Source of the DNA: Ligustrum vulgare
Taxonomy: Eukaryota; Streptophyta; Magnoliopsida; Lamiales; Oleaceae
Direction of reading: 5' to 3'
Assembly: GCA_963555705.1 (NCBI GenBank)
Contig: OY743180.1
Location: forward strand, 33,512,129-33,576,128
Length of the DNA stretch: 64,000 nt
The notes beneath the pieces were generated by a model that was given only the letters and a program-made list of their open reading frames with translations, was not told the DNA's origin and made no database searches. Shown in pieces: positions 25,213-40,200 of the stretch (positions are counted from its first letter, which is position 1; each line of letters opens with the position of its first letter). A program made the position numbers and the translations under genes.

Positions 25213-26985
25213 ATAACAATTTATTTTAAAGGGAACAATCCTTCTAAGAGGCCTTAAAGGGAGAATGTTTTTTAATAAATTACCCTCAAACCTTTTTCCG
25301 AGTATTTTACCATCGCATCTATTTAATAAATTCGTATTAACCGTTAGTTTTAATTAATATACGTTTTTTAAAGTTTATTTCTTTTTATTTTCTTATTCTA
25401 AATATAAATATTTTTCAAATATATATAATCTAAACACTTCAATTTCTGACTAAAAAGTCTTTTAAATAAAATAAACAACTCTTTTATAAATTGTTATTTC
25501 TGATACTTCCTTCAATCAAAGGGAGAAAAAAAAATGAGGACTTCTTGAATTAATTTTTTTCATTCATATAACAATTTATTTTAAAGGGAACAATCCTTCT
25601 AAGAGGCCTTAAAGGGAGAATGTTTTTTAATAAATTACCCTCAAACCTTTTTCCGAGTATTTTACCATCGCATCTATTTAATAAATTCGTATTAACCGTT
25701 AGTTTTAATTAATATACGTTTTTTAAAGTTTATTTCTTTTTATTTTCTTATTCTAAATATAAATATTTTTCAAATATATATAATCTAAACACTTCAATTT
25801 CTGACTAAAAAGTCTTTAAATAAAATAAGCAACTCTTTTATAATTTGTGATTTCTGATACTTCCTTCAATCAAAGGGAGAAAAAAAAATGAGGACTTCTT
25901 GAATTAATTTTTTTCATTCATATAACAATTTATTTTAAAGGGAACAATCCTTCTAAGAGGCCTTAAAGGGAGAATGTTTTTTAATAAATTACCCTCAAAC
26001 CTTTTTCCGAGTATTTTACCATCGCATCTATTTAATAAATTCGTATTAACCGTTAGTTTTAATTAATATACGTTTTTTAAAGTTTATTTCTTTTTATTTT
26101 CTTATTCTAAATATAAATATTTTTCAAATATATATAATCTAAATACTTCAATTTCTGACTAAAAAGCCTTTTAAATAAAATAAACAACTCTTTTATAAAT
26201 TGTTATTTCTGATACTTCCTTCAATCAAAGGGAGAAAAAAAAATGAGGACTTCTTGAATTAATTTTTTTCATTCATATAACAATTTATTTTAAAGGGAAC
26301 AATCCTTCTAAGAGGCCTTAAAGGGAGAATGTTTTTTAATAAATTACCCTCAAACCTTTTTCCGAGTATTTTACCATCGCATCTATTTAATAAATTCGTA
26401 TTAACCGTTAGTTTTAATTAATATACGTTTTTTAAAGTTTATTTCTTTTTATTTTCTTATTCTAAATATAAATATTTTTCAAATATATATAATCTAAACA
26501 CGTCAATTTCTGACTAAAAAGTCTTTAAATAAAATAAGCAACTATTTTATAATTTGTGATTTCTGATACTTCCTTCAATCAAAGGGAGAAAAAAAAATGA
26601 GGACTTCTTGAATTAATTTTTTTCATTCATATAACAATTTATTTTAAAGGGAACAATCCTTCTAAGAGGCCTTAAAGGGAGAATGTTTTTTAATAAATTA
26701 CCCTCAAACCTTTTTCCGAGTATTTTACCATCGCATCTATTTAATAAATTCGTATTAACCGTTAGTTTTAATTAATATACGTTTTTTAAAGTTTATTTCT
26801 TTTTATTTTCTTATTCTAAATATAAATATTTTTCAAATATATATAATCTAAACACTTCAATTTCTGACTAAAAAGTCTTTTAAATAAAATAAACAACTCT
26901 TTTATAAATTGTTATTTCTGATACTTCCTTCAATCAAAGGGAGAAAAAAAAATGAGGACTTCTTGAATTAATTTTTTTCATTCAT
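25213..26985. repeat. 5-unit higher-order repeat, copy 1 (1,773 bp)
   Basis: All units have X1 left ends. Their right ends in order are k, h, k-variant, g, k. The k-variant has CTAAATACTTC and AAAAAGCCTTTT (26161). The g unit has AACTATTTT (26541) in place of AACTCTTTT. Both markers recur exactly one HOR later. Confidence 0.85.
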
Positions 26986-28758
26986 ATAACAATTTATTTT
27001 AAAGGGAACAATCCTTCTAAGAGGCCTTAAAGGGAGAATGTTTTTTAATAAATTACCCTCAAACCTTTTTCCGAGTATTTTACCATCGCATCTATTTAAT
27101 AAATTCGTATTAACCGTTAGTTTTAATTAATATACGTTTTTTAAAGTTTATTTCTTTTTATTTTCTTATTCTAAATATAAATATTTTTCAAATATATATA
27201 ATCTAAACACTTCAATTTCTGACTAAAAAGTCTTTTAAATAAAATAAACAACTCTTTTATAAATTGTTATTTCTGATACTTCCTTCAATCAAAGGGAGAA
27301 AAAAAAATGAGGACTTCTTGAATTAATTTTTTTCATTCATATAACAATTTATTTTAAAGGGAACAATCCTTCTAAGAGGCCTTAAAGGGAGAATGTTTTT
27401 TAATAAATTACCCTCAAACCTTTTTCCGAGTATTTTACCATCGCATCTATTTAATAAATTCGTATTAACCGTTAGTTTTAATTAATATACGTTTTTTAAA
27501 GTTTATTTCTTTTTATTTTCTTATTCTAAATATAAATATTTTTCAAATATATATAATCTAAACACTTCAATTTCTGACTAAAAAGTCTTTAAATAAAATA
27601 AGCAACTCTTTTATAATTTGTGATTTCTGATACTTCCTTCAATCAAAGGGAGAAAAAAAAATGAGGACTTCTTGAATTAATTTTTTTCATTCATATAACA
27701 ATTTATTTTAAAGGGAACAATCCTTCTAAGAGGCCTTAAAGGGAGAATGTTTTTTAATAAATTACCCTCAAACCTTTTTCCGAGTATTTTACCATCGCAT
27801 CTATTTAATAAATTCGTATTAACCGTTAGTTTTAATTAATATACGTTTTTTAAAGTTTATTTCTTTTTATTTTCTTATTCTAAATATAAATATTTTTCAA
27901 ATATATATAATCTAAATACTTCAATTTCTGACTAAAAAGCCTTTTAAATAAAATAAACAACTCTTTTATAAATTGTTATTTCTGATACTTCCTTCAATCA
28001 AAGGGAGAAAAAAAAATGAGGACTTCTTGAATTAATTTTTTTCATTCATATAACAATTTATTTTAAAGGGAACAATCCTTCTAAGAGGCCTTAAAGGGAG
28101 AATGTTTTTTAATAAATTACCCTCAAACCTTTTTCCGAGTATTTTACCATCGCATCTATTTAATAAATTCGTATTAACCGTTAGTTTTAATTAATATACG
28201 TTTTTTAAAGTTTATTTCTTTTTATTTTCTTATTCTAAATATAAATATTTTTCAAATATATATAATCTAAACACGTCAATTTCTGACTAAAAAGTCTTTA
28301 AATAAAATAAGCAACTATTTTATAATTTGTGATTTCTGATACTTCCTTCAATCAAAGGGAGAAAAAAAAATGAGGACTTCTTGAATTAATTTTTTTCATT
28401 CATATAACAATTTATTTTAAAGGGAACAATCCTTCTAAGAGGCCTTAAAGGGAGAATGTTTTTTAATAAATTACCCTCAAACCTTTTTCCGAGTATTTTA
28501 CCATCGCATCTATTTAATAAATTCGTATTAACCGTTAGTTTTAATTAATATACGTTTTTTAAAGTTTATTTCTTTTTATTTTCTTATTCTAAATATAAAT
28601 ATTTTTCAAATATATATAATCTAAACACTTCAATTTCTGACTAAAAAGTCTTTTAAATAAAATAAACAACTCTTTTATAAATTGTTATTTCTGATACTTC
28701 CTTCAATCAAAGGGAGAAAAAAAAATGAGGACTTCTTGAATTAATTTTTTTCATTCAT
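26986..28758. repeat. 5-unit higher-order repeat, copy 2
   Basis: It repeats the order k, h, k-variant, g, k. AAAAAGCC is at 27934 and ACTATTTT at 28314, each 1,773 bases after the first copy. The two copies stand where the first 19-unit module has a single X1-k-like unit, so they explain why the second module copy is longer by nine units. Confidence 0.85.
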
Positions 28759-30893
28759 ATAACAATTTATTTTAAAGGGAACAATCCTTCTAAGAGGCCT
28801 TAAAGGGAGAATGTTTTTTAATAAATTACCCTCAAACCTTTTTCCGAGTATTTTACCATCGCATCTATTTAATAAATTCGTATTAACCGTTAGTTTTAAT
28901 TAATATACGTTTTTTAAAGTTTATTTCTTTTTATTTTCTTATTCTAAATATAAATATTTTTCAAATATATATAATCTAAACACTTCAATTTCTGACTAAA
29001 AAGTCTTTAAATAAAATAAGCAACTCTTTTATAATTTGTGATTTCTGATACTTCCTTCAATCAAAGGGAGAAAAAAAAATGAGGACTTCTTGAATTAATT
29101 TTTTTCATTCATATAACAATTTATTTTAAAGGGAACAATCCTTCTAAGAGGCCTTAAAGGGAGAATGTTTTTTAATAAATTACCCTCAAACCTTTTTCCG
29201 AGTATTTTACCATCGCATCTATTTAATAAATTCGTATTAACCGTTAGTTTTAATTAATATACGTTTTTTAAAGTTTATTTCTTTTTATTTTCTTATTCTA
29301 AATATAAATATTTTTTAAATATATATAATCTAAATAGTTCAATTTCTGACTAAAAAGTCTTTTAAATAAAATAAACAACTCTTTTATAAATTGTTATTTG
29401 TGATACTTCCTTCAATCAAAGGGAGAAAAAAAAATGAGGACTTCTTGAATTAATTTTTTTCATTCATATAACAATTTATTTTAAAGGGAACAATCCTTCT
29501 AAGAGGCCTTAAAGGGAGAATGTTTTTTAATAAATTACCCTCAAACCTTTTTCCGAGTATTTTACCATCGCATCTATTTAATAAATTCGTATTAACCGTT
29601 AGTTTTAATTAATATACGTTTTTTAAAGTTTATTTCTTTTTATTTTCTTATTCTAAATATAAATATTTTTCAAATATATATAATCTAAACACTTCAATTT
29701 CTGACTAAAAAGTCTTTAAATAAAATAAGCAACTCTTTTATAATTTTCGATTTCTGATACTTCCTTCAATCAAAGGGAAAAAAAAAAAATGAGGACTTCT
29801 TGAATTAATTTTTTTCATTCATCTAATAATATTTTTTTTAAATGAAAAAATTCTTCTAAGGTGCCTTAAAGGGAGAATTTTTTTTAATATATTACCCTCA
29901 AACCTTTTTCCGAGTATTTTACCATCGCATCTATTTAATAAATTCGTATTAACCGTTAGTTTTAATTAATATACGTTTTTTAAAGTTTATTTCTTTTTAT
30001 TTTCTTATTCTAAATATAAATATTTTTCAAATATATATAATCTAAACACTTCAATTTCTGACTAAAAAGTCTTTAAATAAAATAAGCAACTCTTTTATAA
30101 TTTTCGATTTCTGATACTTCCTTCAATCAAAGGGAAAAAAAAAAATGAGGACTTCTTGAATTAATTTTTTTCATTCATCTAATAATATTTTTTTTTAAAT
30201 GAAAAAATTCTTCTGAGGTGCCTTAAAGGGAGAATTTTTTTTAATAAATTACCCTCAAACCTTTTTCCGAGTATTTTACCATCGCATCTATTTAATAAAT
30301 TCGTATTAACCGTTAGTTTTTAGTAATATACGTTTTTTAAAGTTTATTTCTTTTTATTTTCTTATTCTAAATATAAATATTTTTTAAATATATATAATCT
30401 AAACACTTCAATTTCTGACTAAAAAGTCTTTTAAATAAAATAAGCAACTCTTTTATAATTTGTGATTTCTGATACTTCCTTCAATCAAAAGGAGAAGAAA
30501 AAAATGAGGACTTCTTGAATTAATTTTTTTCATTCATATATCCATTTTTTTTTAAAAGGAAACAATTCTTATAAGGTGCCTTAAAGGGAGAATTTTTTTT
30601 AATATATTACCCTCAAACCTTTTTCCGAGTATTTTACCATCGCATCTATTTAATAAATTCGTATTAACCGTTAGTTTTAATTAATATACGTTTTTTAAAG
30701 TTTATTTCTTTTTATTTTCTTATTCTAAATATAAATATTTTTCAAATATATATAATCTAAACACTTCAATTTCTGACTAAAAAGTCTTTAAATAAAATAA
30801 GCAACTCTTTTATAATTTTCGATTTCTGATACTTCCTTCAATCAAAGGGAAAAAAAAAAATGAGGACTTCTTGAATTAATTTTTTTCATTCAT
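28759..30893. repeat. Returned module tail: X1-h, X1-n, X1-f, Y-f, Y''-z, then Z-f
   Basis: 28759-30537 matches 18810-20587. The Y''-z unit differs by GTTTTTAGTAAT (near 30317) where the earlier one has GTTTTTATTAAT. The AGT form is the one used by later z units except that near 45241. The thirteen units from 25213 to 29822 are all X1, the longest single-class run of left ends in the window. A Z-f unit (30538-30893) leads into the next HOR family. Confidence 0.75.
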
Positions 30894-33738
30894 CTAATAA
30901 TATTTTTTTTAAATGAAAAAATTCTTCTAAGGTGCCTTAAAGGGAGAATTTTTTTTAATAAATTACCCTCAAACCTTTTTCCGAGTATTTTACCATCGCA
31001 TCTATTTAATAAATTCGTATTAACCGTTAGTTTTAATTAATATACGTTTTTTAAAGTTTATTTCTTTTTATTTTCTTATTCTAAATATAAATATTTTTTA
31101 AATATATATAATCTAAACAGTTCAATTTCTGACTAAAAAGTCTTTTAAATAAAATAAACAACTCTTTTATAAATTGTTATTTGTGATACTTCCTTCAATC
31201 AAAGGGAGAAAAAAAAATGAGGACTTCTTGAATTAATTTTTTTCATTCATATAACAATTTATTTTAAAGGGAACAATCCTTCTAAGAGGCCTTAAAGGGA
31301 GAATGTTTTTTAATAAATTACCCTCAAACCTTTTTCCGAGTATTTTACCATCGCATCTATTTAATAAATTCGTATTAACCGTTAGTTTTAATTAATATAC
31401 GTTTTTTAAAGTTTATTTCTTTTTATTTTCTTATTCTAAATATAAATATTTTTCAAATATATATAATCTAAACACTTCAATTTCTGACTAAAAAGTCTTT
31501 AAATAAAATAAGCAACTCTTTTATAATTTTCGATTTCTGATACTTCCTTCAATCAAAGGGAAAAAAAAAAAATGAGGACTTCTTGAATTAATTTTTTTCA
31601 TTCATCTAATAATATTTTTTTTAAATGAAAAAATTCTTCTAAGGTGCCTTAAAGGGAGAATTTTTTTTAATATATTACCCTCAAACCTTTTTCCGAGTAT
31701 TTTACCATCGCATCTATTTAATAAATTCGTATTAACCGTTAGTTTTAATTAATATACGTTTTTTAAAGTTTATTTCTTTTTATTTTCTTATTCTAAATAT
31801 AAATATTTTTCAAATATATATAATCTAAACACTTCAATTTCTGACTAAAAAGTCTTTAAATAAAATAAGCAACTCTTTTATAATTTTCGATTTCTGATAC
31901 TTCCTTCAATCAAAGGGAAAAAAAAAATGAGGACTTCTTGAATTAATTTTTTTCATTCATCTAATAATATTTTTTTTAAATGAAAAAATTCTTCTAAGGT
32001 GCCTTAAAGGGAGAATTTTTTTTAATAAATTACCCTCAAACCTTTTTTCGAGTATTTTACCATCGCATCTATTTAATAAATTCGTATTAACCGTTAGTTT
32101 TTAGTAATATACGTTTTTTAAAGTTTATTTCTTTTTATTTTCTTATTCTAAATATAAATATTTTTTAAATATATATAATCTAAACACTTCAATTTCTGAC
32201 TAAAAAGTCTTTTAAATAAAATAAGCAACTCTTTTATAATTTGTGATTTCTGATACTTCCTTCAATCAAAAGGAGAAGAAAAAAATGAGGACTTCTTGAA
32301 TTAATTTTTTTCATTCATATATCCATTTTTTTTTAAAAGGAAACAATTCTTATAAGGTGCCTTAAAGGGAGAATTTTTTTTAATATATTACCCTCAAACC
32401 TTTTTCCGAGTATTTTACCATCGCATCTATTTAATAAATTCGTATTAACCGTTAGTTTTAATTAATATACGTTTTTTAAAGTTTATTTCTTTTTATTTTC
32501 TTATTCTAAATATAAATATTTTTCAAATATATATAATCTAAACACTTCAATTTCTGACTAAAAAGTCTTTAAATAAAATAAGCAACTCTTTTATAATTTT
32601 CGATTTCTTATACTTCCTTCAATCAAAGGGAAAAAAAAAAATGAGGACTTCTTGAATTAATTTTTTTCATTCATCTAATAATATTTTTTTTAAATGAAAA
32701 AATTCTTCTAAGGTGCCTTAAAGGGAGAATTTTTTTTAATATATTACCCTCAAACCTTTTTCCGAGTATTTTACCATCGCATCTATTTAATAAATTCGTA
32801 TTAACCGTTAGTTTTAATTAATATACGTTTTTTAAAGTTTATTTCTTTTTATTTTCTTATTCTAAATATAAATATTTTTCAAATATATATAATCTAAACA
32901 CTTCAATTTCTGACTAAAAAGTCTTTAAATAAAATAAGCAACTCTTTTATAATTTGTGATTTCCGATACTTCCTTCAATCAAAGGGAAAAAAAAATGAGG
33001 ACTTCTTGAATTAATTTTTTTCATTCATATAACAATTTATTTTAAAGGGAACAATTCTTCTAAGAGGCCTTAAAGGGAGAATGTTTTTTAATAAATTACC
33101 CTCAAACCTTTTTCTGAGTATTTTACCATCGCATCTATTTAATAAATTCGTATTAACCGTTAGTTTTAATTAATATACGTTTTTTAAAGTTTATTTCTTT
33201 TTATTTTCTTATTCTAAATATAAATATTTTTCAAATATATATAATCTAAACACGTCAATTTCTGACTAAAAAGTCTTTAAATAAAATAAGCAACTCTTTT
33301 ATAATTTGTGATTTCTGATACTTCCTTCAATCAAAGGGAGAAAAAAAAATGAGGACTTCTTGAATTAATTTTTTTCATTCATCTAATAATATTTTTTTTA
33401 AATGAAAAAATTCTTCTAAGGTGCCTTAAAGGGAGAATTTTTTTTAATATATTACCCTCAAACCTTTTTCCGAGTATTTTACCATCGCATCTATTTAATA
33501 AATTCGTATTAACCGTTAGTTTTAATTAATATACGTTTTTTAAAGTTTATTTCTTTTTATTTTCTTATTCTAAATATAAATATTTTTCAAATATATATAA
33601 TCTAAACACTTCAATTTCTGACTAAAAAGTCTTTAAATAAAATAAGCAACTCTTTTATAATTTTCGATTTCTGATACTTCCTTCAATCAAAGGGAAAAAA
33701 AAAAATGAGGACTTCTTGAATTAATTTTTTTCATTCAT
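30894..33738. repeat. 8-unit higher-order repeat (2,845 bp)
   Basis: The unit order is Y''-n, X1-f, Y-f, Y''-z, Z-f, Y-c, X2-g, Y-f. Markers carried through the family are CAGTTC in the n unit, GTTTTTAGTAAT in the z unit, TTTCTTATAC in the Z-f unit (near 32606) and TTTCTGAG in the X2 unit (33111). This copy also has CCTTTTTTCGAG near 32041. Confidence 0.85.
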
Positions 33739-36700
33739 CTAATAATATTTTTTTTAAATGAAAAAATTCTTCTAAGGTGCCTTAAAGGGAGAATTTTTTT
33801 TAATAAATTACCCTCAAACCTTTTTCCGAGTATTTTACCATCGCATCTATTTAATAAATTCGTATTAACCGTTAGTTTTAATTAATATACGTTTTTTAAA
33901 GTTTATTTCTTTTTATTTTCTTATTCTAAATATAAATATTTTTTAAATATATATAATCTAAACAGTTCAATTTCTGACTAAAAAGTCTTTTAAATAAAAT
34001 AAACAACTCTTTTATAAATTGTTATTTGTGATACTTCCTTCAATCAAAGGGAGAAAAAAAAATGAGGACTTCTTGAATTAATTTTTTTCATTCATATAAC
34101 AATTTATTTTAAAGGGAACAATCCTTCTAAGAGGCCTTAAAGGGAGAATGTTTTTTAATAAATTACCCTCAAACCTTTTTCCGAGTATTTTACCATCGCA
34201 TCTATTTAATAAATTCGTATTAACCGTTAGTTTTAATTAATATACGTTTTTTAAAGTTTATTTCTTTTTATTTTCTTATTCTAAATATAAATATTTTTCA
34301 AATATATATAATCTAAACACTTCAATTTCTGACTAAAAAGTCTTTAAATAAAATAAGCAACTCTTTTATAATTTTCGATTTCTGATACTTCCTTCAATCA
34401 AAGGGAAAAAAAAAAAAATGAGGACTTCTTGAATTAATTTTTTTCATTCATCTAATAATATTTTTTTTAAATGAAAAAATTCTTCTAAGGTGCCTTAAAG
34501 GGAGAATTTTTTTTAATATATTACCCTCAAACCTTTTTCCGAGTATTTTACCATCGCATCTATTTAATAAATTCGTATTAACCGTTAGTTTTAATTAATA
34601 TACGTTTTTTAAAGTTTATTTCTTTTTATTTTCTTATTCTAAATATAAATATTTTTCAAATATATATAATCTAAACACTTCAATTTCTGACTAAAAAGTC
34701 TTTAAATAAAATAAGCAACTCTTTTATAATTTTCGATTTCTGATACTTCCTTCAATCAAAGGGAAAAAAAAAATGAGGACTTCTTGAATTAATTTTTTTC
34801 ATTCATCTAATAATATTTTTTTTAAATGAAAAAATTCTTCTAAGGTGCCTTAAAGGGAGAATTTTTTTTAATAAATTACCCTCAAACCTTTTTCCGAGTA
34901 TTTTACCATCGCATCTATTTAATAAATTCGTATTAACCGTTAGTTTTTAGTAATATACGTTTTTTAAAGTTTATTTCTTTTTATTTTCTTATTCTAAATA
35001 TAAATATTTTTTAAATATATATAATCTAAACACTTCAATTTCTGACTAAAAAGTCTTTTAAATAAAATAAGCAACTCTTTTATAATTTGTGATTTCTGAT
35101 ACTTCCTTCAATCAAAAGGAGAAGAAAAAAATGAGGACTTCTTGAATTAATTTTTTTCATTCATATATCCATTTTTTTTTAAAAGGAAACAATTCTTATA
35201 AGGTGCCTTAAAGGGAGAATTTTTTTTAATATATTACCCTCAAACCTTTTTCCGAGTATTTTACCATCGCATCTATTTAATAAATTCGTATTAACCGTTA
35301 GTTTTAATTAATATACGTTTTTTAAAGTTTATTTCTTTTTATTTTCTTATTCTAAATATAAATATTTTTCAAATATATATAATCTAAACACTTCAATTTC
35401 TGACTAAAAAGTCTTTAAATAAAATAAGCAACTCTTTTATAATTTTCGATTTCTTATACTTCCTTCAATCAAAGGGAAAAAAAAAAATGAGGACTTCTTG
35501 AATTAATTTTTTTCATTCATCTAATAATATTTTTTTTAAATGAAAAAATTCTTCTAAGGTGCCTTAAAGGGAGAATTTTTTTTAATATATTACCCTCAAA
35601 CCTTTTTCCGAGTATTTTACCATCGCATCTATTTAATAAATTCGTATTAACCGTTAGTTTTAATTAATATACGTTTTTTAAAGTTTATTTCTTTTTATTT
35701 TCTTATTCTAAATATAAATATTTTTCAAATATATATAATCTAAACACTTCAATTTCTGACTAAAAAGTCTTTAAATAAAATAAGCAACTCTTTTATAATT
35801 TGTGATTTCCGATACTTCCTTCAATCAAAGGGAAAAAAAAATGAGGACTTCTTGAATTAATTTTTTTCATTCATATAACAATTTATTTTAAAGGGAACAA
35901 TTCTTCTAAGAGGCCTTAAAGGGAGAATGTTTTTTAATAAATTACCCTCAAACCTTTTTCTGAGTATTTTACCATCGCATCTATTTAATAAATTCGTATT
36001 AACCGTTAGTTTTAATTAATATACGTTTTTTAAAGTTTATTTCTTTTTATTTTCTTATTCTAAATATAAATATTTTTCAAATATATATAATCTAAACACG
36101 TCAATTTCTGACTAAAAAGTCTTTAAATAAAATAAGCAACTCTTTTATAATTTGTGATTTCTGATACTTCCTTCAATCAAAGGGAGAAAAAAAAATGAGG
36201 ACTTCTTGAATTAATTTTTTTCATTCATCTAATAATATTTTTTTTAAATGAAAAAATTCTTCTAAGGTGCCTTAAAGGGAGAATTTTTTTTAATATATTA
36301 CCCTCAAACCTTTTTCCGAGTATTTTACCATCGCATCTATTTAATAAATTCGTATTAACCGTTAGTTTTAATTAATATACGTTTTTTAAAGTTTATTTCT
36401 TTTTATTTTCTTATTCTAAATATAAATATTTTTCAAATATATATAATCTAAACACGTCAATTTCTGACTAAAAAGTCTTTAAATAAAATAAGCAACTCTT
36501 TTATAATTTGTGATTTCTGATACTTCCTTCAATCAAAGGGAGAAAAAAAAATGAGGACTTCTTGAATTAATTTTTTTCATTCATATAACAATTTATTTTA
36601 AAGGGAACAATCCTTCTAAGAGGCCTTAAAGGGAGAATGTTTTTTAATAAATTACCCTCAAACCTTTTTCCGAGTATTTTACCATCGCATCTATTTAATA

Positions 36701-37293
36701 AATTCGTATTAACCGTTAGTTTTAATTAATATACATTTTTTAAAGTTTATTTCTTTTTATTTTCTTATTCTAAATATAAATATTTTTCAAATATATATAA
36801 TCTAAACACTTCAATTTCTGACTAAAAAGTCTTTTAAATAAAATAAACAACTCTTTTATAAATTGTTATTTCTGATACTTCCTTCAATCAAAGGGAGAAA
36901 AAAAAATGAGGACTTCTTGAATTAATTTTTTTCATTCATATAACAATTTATTTTAAAGGGAACAATCCTTCTAAGAGGCCTTAAAGGGAGAATGTTTTTT
37001 AATAAATTACCCTCAAACCTTTTTCCGAGTATTTTACCATCGCATCTATTTAATAAATTCGTATTAACCGTTAGTTTTAATTAATATACGTTTTTTAAAG
37101 TTTATTTCTTTTTATTTTCTTATTCTAAATATAAATATTTTTCAAATATATATAATCTAAACACTTCAATTTCTGACTAAAAAGTCTTTAAATAAAATAA
37201 GCAACTCTTTTATAATTTTCGATTTCTGATACTTCCTTCAATCAAAGGGAAAAAAAAAAATGAGGACTTCTTGAATTAATTTTTTTCATTCAT
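33739..37293. repeat. 10-unit higher-order repeat, copy 1 (3,555 bp)
   Basis: The first seven units are as in the 8-unit form. The last unit is replaced by Y-g, X1-k, X1-f. TTTCTGAG is at 35957, 2,846 bases after the previous one. The added X1-k unit carries TATACATT (36730), a CpG loss restricted to this lineage. Confidence 0.85.
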
Positions 37294-40200
37294 CTAATAA
37301 TATTTTTTTTAAATGAAAAAATTCTTCTAAGGTGCCTTAAAGGGAGAATTTTTTTTAATAAATTACCCTCAAACCTTTTTCCGAGTATTTTACCATCGCA
37401 TCTATTTAATAAATTCGTATTAACCGTTAGTTTTAATTAATATACGTTTTTTAAAGTTTATTTCTTTTTATTTTCTTATTCTAAATATAAATATTTTTTA
37501 AATATATATAATCTAAACAGTTCAATTTCTGACTAAAAAGTCTTTTAAATAAAATAAACAACTCTTTTATAAATTGTTATTTGTGATACTTCCTTCAATC
37601 AAAGGGAGAATAAAAAATGAGGACTTCTTGAATTAATTTTTTTCATTCATATAACAATTTATTTTAAAGGGAACAATCCTTCTAAGAGGCCTTAAAGGGA
37701 GAATGTTTTTTAATAAATTACCCTCAAACCTTTTTCCGAGTATTTTACCATCGCATCTATTTAATAAATTCGTATTAACCGTTAGTTTTAATTAATATAC
37801 GTTTTTTAAAGTTTATTTCTTTTTATTTTCTTATTCTAAATATAAATATTTTTCAAATATATATAATCTAAACACTTCAATTTCTGACTAAAAAGTCTTT
37901 AAATAAAATAAGCAACTCTTTTATAATTTTCGATTTCTGATACTTCCTTCAATCAAAGGGAAAAAAAAAAAAATGAGGACTTCTTGAATTAATTTTTTTC
38001 ATTCATCTAATAATATTTTTTTTAAATGAAAAAATTCTTCTAAGGTGCCTTAAAGGGAGAATTTTTTTTAATATATTACCCTCAAACCTTTTTCCGAGTA
38101 TTTTACCATCGCATCTATTTAATAAATTCGTATTAACCGTTAGTTTTAATTAATATACGTTTTTTAAAGTTTATTTCTTTTTATTTTCTTATTCTAAATA
38201 TAAATATTTTTCAAATATATATAATCTAAACACTTCAATTTCTGACTAAAAAGTCTTTAAATAAAATAAGCAACTCTTTTATAATTTTCGATTTCTGATA
38301 CTTCCTTCAATCAAAGGGAAAAAAAAAATGAGGACTTCTTGAATTAATTTTTTTCATTCATCTAATAATATTTTTTTTAAATGAAAAAATTCTTCTAAGG
38401 TGCCTTAAAGGGAGAATTTTTTTTAATAAATTACCCTCAAACCTTTTTCCGAGTATTTTACCATCGCATCTATTTAATAAATTCGTATTAACCGTTAGTT
38501 TTTAGTAATATACGTTTTTTAAAGTTTATTTCTTTTTATTTTCTTATTCTAAATATAAATATTTTTTAAATATATATAATCTAAACACTTCAATTTCTGA
38601 CTAAAAAGTCTTTTAAATAAAATAAGCAACTCTTTTATAATTTGTGATTTCTGATACTTCCTTCAATCAAAAGGAGAAGAAAAAAATGAGGACTTCTTGA
38701 ATTAATTTTTTTCATTCATATATCCATTTTTTTTTAAAAGGAAACAATTCTTATAAGGTGCCTTAAAGGGAGAATTTTTTTTAATATATTACCCTCAAAC
38801 CTTTTTCCGAGTATTTTACCATCGCATCTATTTAATAAATTCGTATTAACCGTTAGTTTTAATTAATATACGTTTTTTAAAGTTTATTTCTTTTTATTTT
38901 CTTATTCTAAATATAAATATTTTTCAAATATATATAATCTAAACACTTCAATTTCTGACTAAAAAGTCTTTAAATAAAATAAGCAACTCTTTTATAATTT
39001 TCGATTTCTTATACTTCCTTCAATCAAAGGGAAAAAAAAAAATGAGGACTTCTTGAATTAATTTTTTTCATTCATCTAATAATATTTTTTTTAAATGAAA
39101 AAATTCTTCTAAGGTGCCTTAAAGGGAGAATTTTTTTTAATATATTACCCTCAAACCTTTTTCCGAGTATTTTACCATCGCATCTATTTAATAAATTCGT
39201 ATTAACCGTTAGTTTTAATTAATATACGTTTTTTAAAGTTTATTTCTTTTTATTTTCTTATTCTAAATATAAATATTTTTCAAATATATATAATCTAAAC
39301 ACTTCAATTTCTGACTAAAAAGTCTTTAAATAAAATAAGCAACTCTTTTATAATTTGTGATTTCCGATACTTCCTTCAATCAAAGGGAAAAAAAAATGAG
39401 GACTTCTTGAATTAATTTTTTTCATTCATATAACAATTTATTTTAAAGGGAACAATTCTTCTAAGAGGCCTTAAAGGGAGAATGTTTTTTAATAAATTAC
39501 CCTCAAACCTTTTTCTGAGTATTTTACCATCGCATCTATTTAATAAATTCGTATTAACCGTTAGTTTTAATTAATATACGTTTTTTAAAGTTTATTTCTT
39601 TTTATTTTCTTATTCTAAATATAAATATTTTTCAAATATATATAATCTAAACACGTCAATTTCTGACTAAAAAGTCTTTAAATAAAATAAGCAACTCTTT
39701 TATAATTTGTGATTTCTGATACTTCCTTCAATCAAAGGGAGAAAAAAAAATGAGGACTTCTTGAATTAATTTTTTTCATTCATCTAATAATATTTTTTTT
39801 AAATGAAAAAATTCTTCTAAGGTGCCTTAAAGGGAGAATTTTTTTTAATATATTACCCTCAAACCTTTTTCCGAGTATTTTACCATCGCATCTATTTAAT
39901 AAATTCGTATTAACCGTTAGTTTTAATTAATATACGTTTTTTAAAGTTTATTTCTTTTTATTTTCTTATTCTAAATATAAATATTTTTCAAATATATATA
40001 ATCTAAACACGTCAATTTCTGACTAAAAAGTCTTTAAATAAAATAAGCAACTCTTTTATAATTTGTGATTTCTGATACTTCCTTCAATCAAAGGGAGAAA
40101 AAAAAATGAGGACTTCTTGAATTAATTTTTTTCATTCATATAACAATTTATTTTAAAGGGAACAATCCTTCTAAGAGGCCTTAAAGGGAGAATGTTTTTT

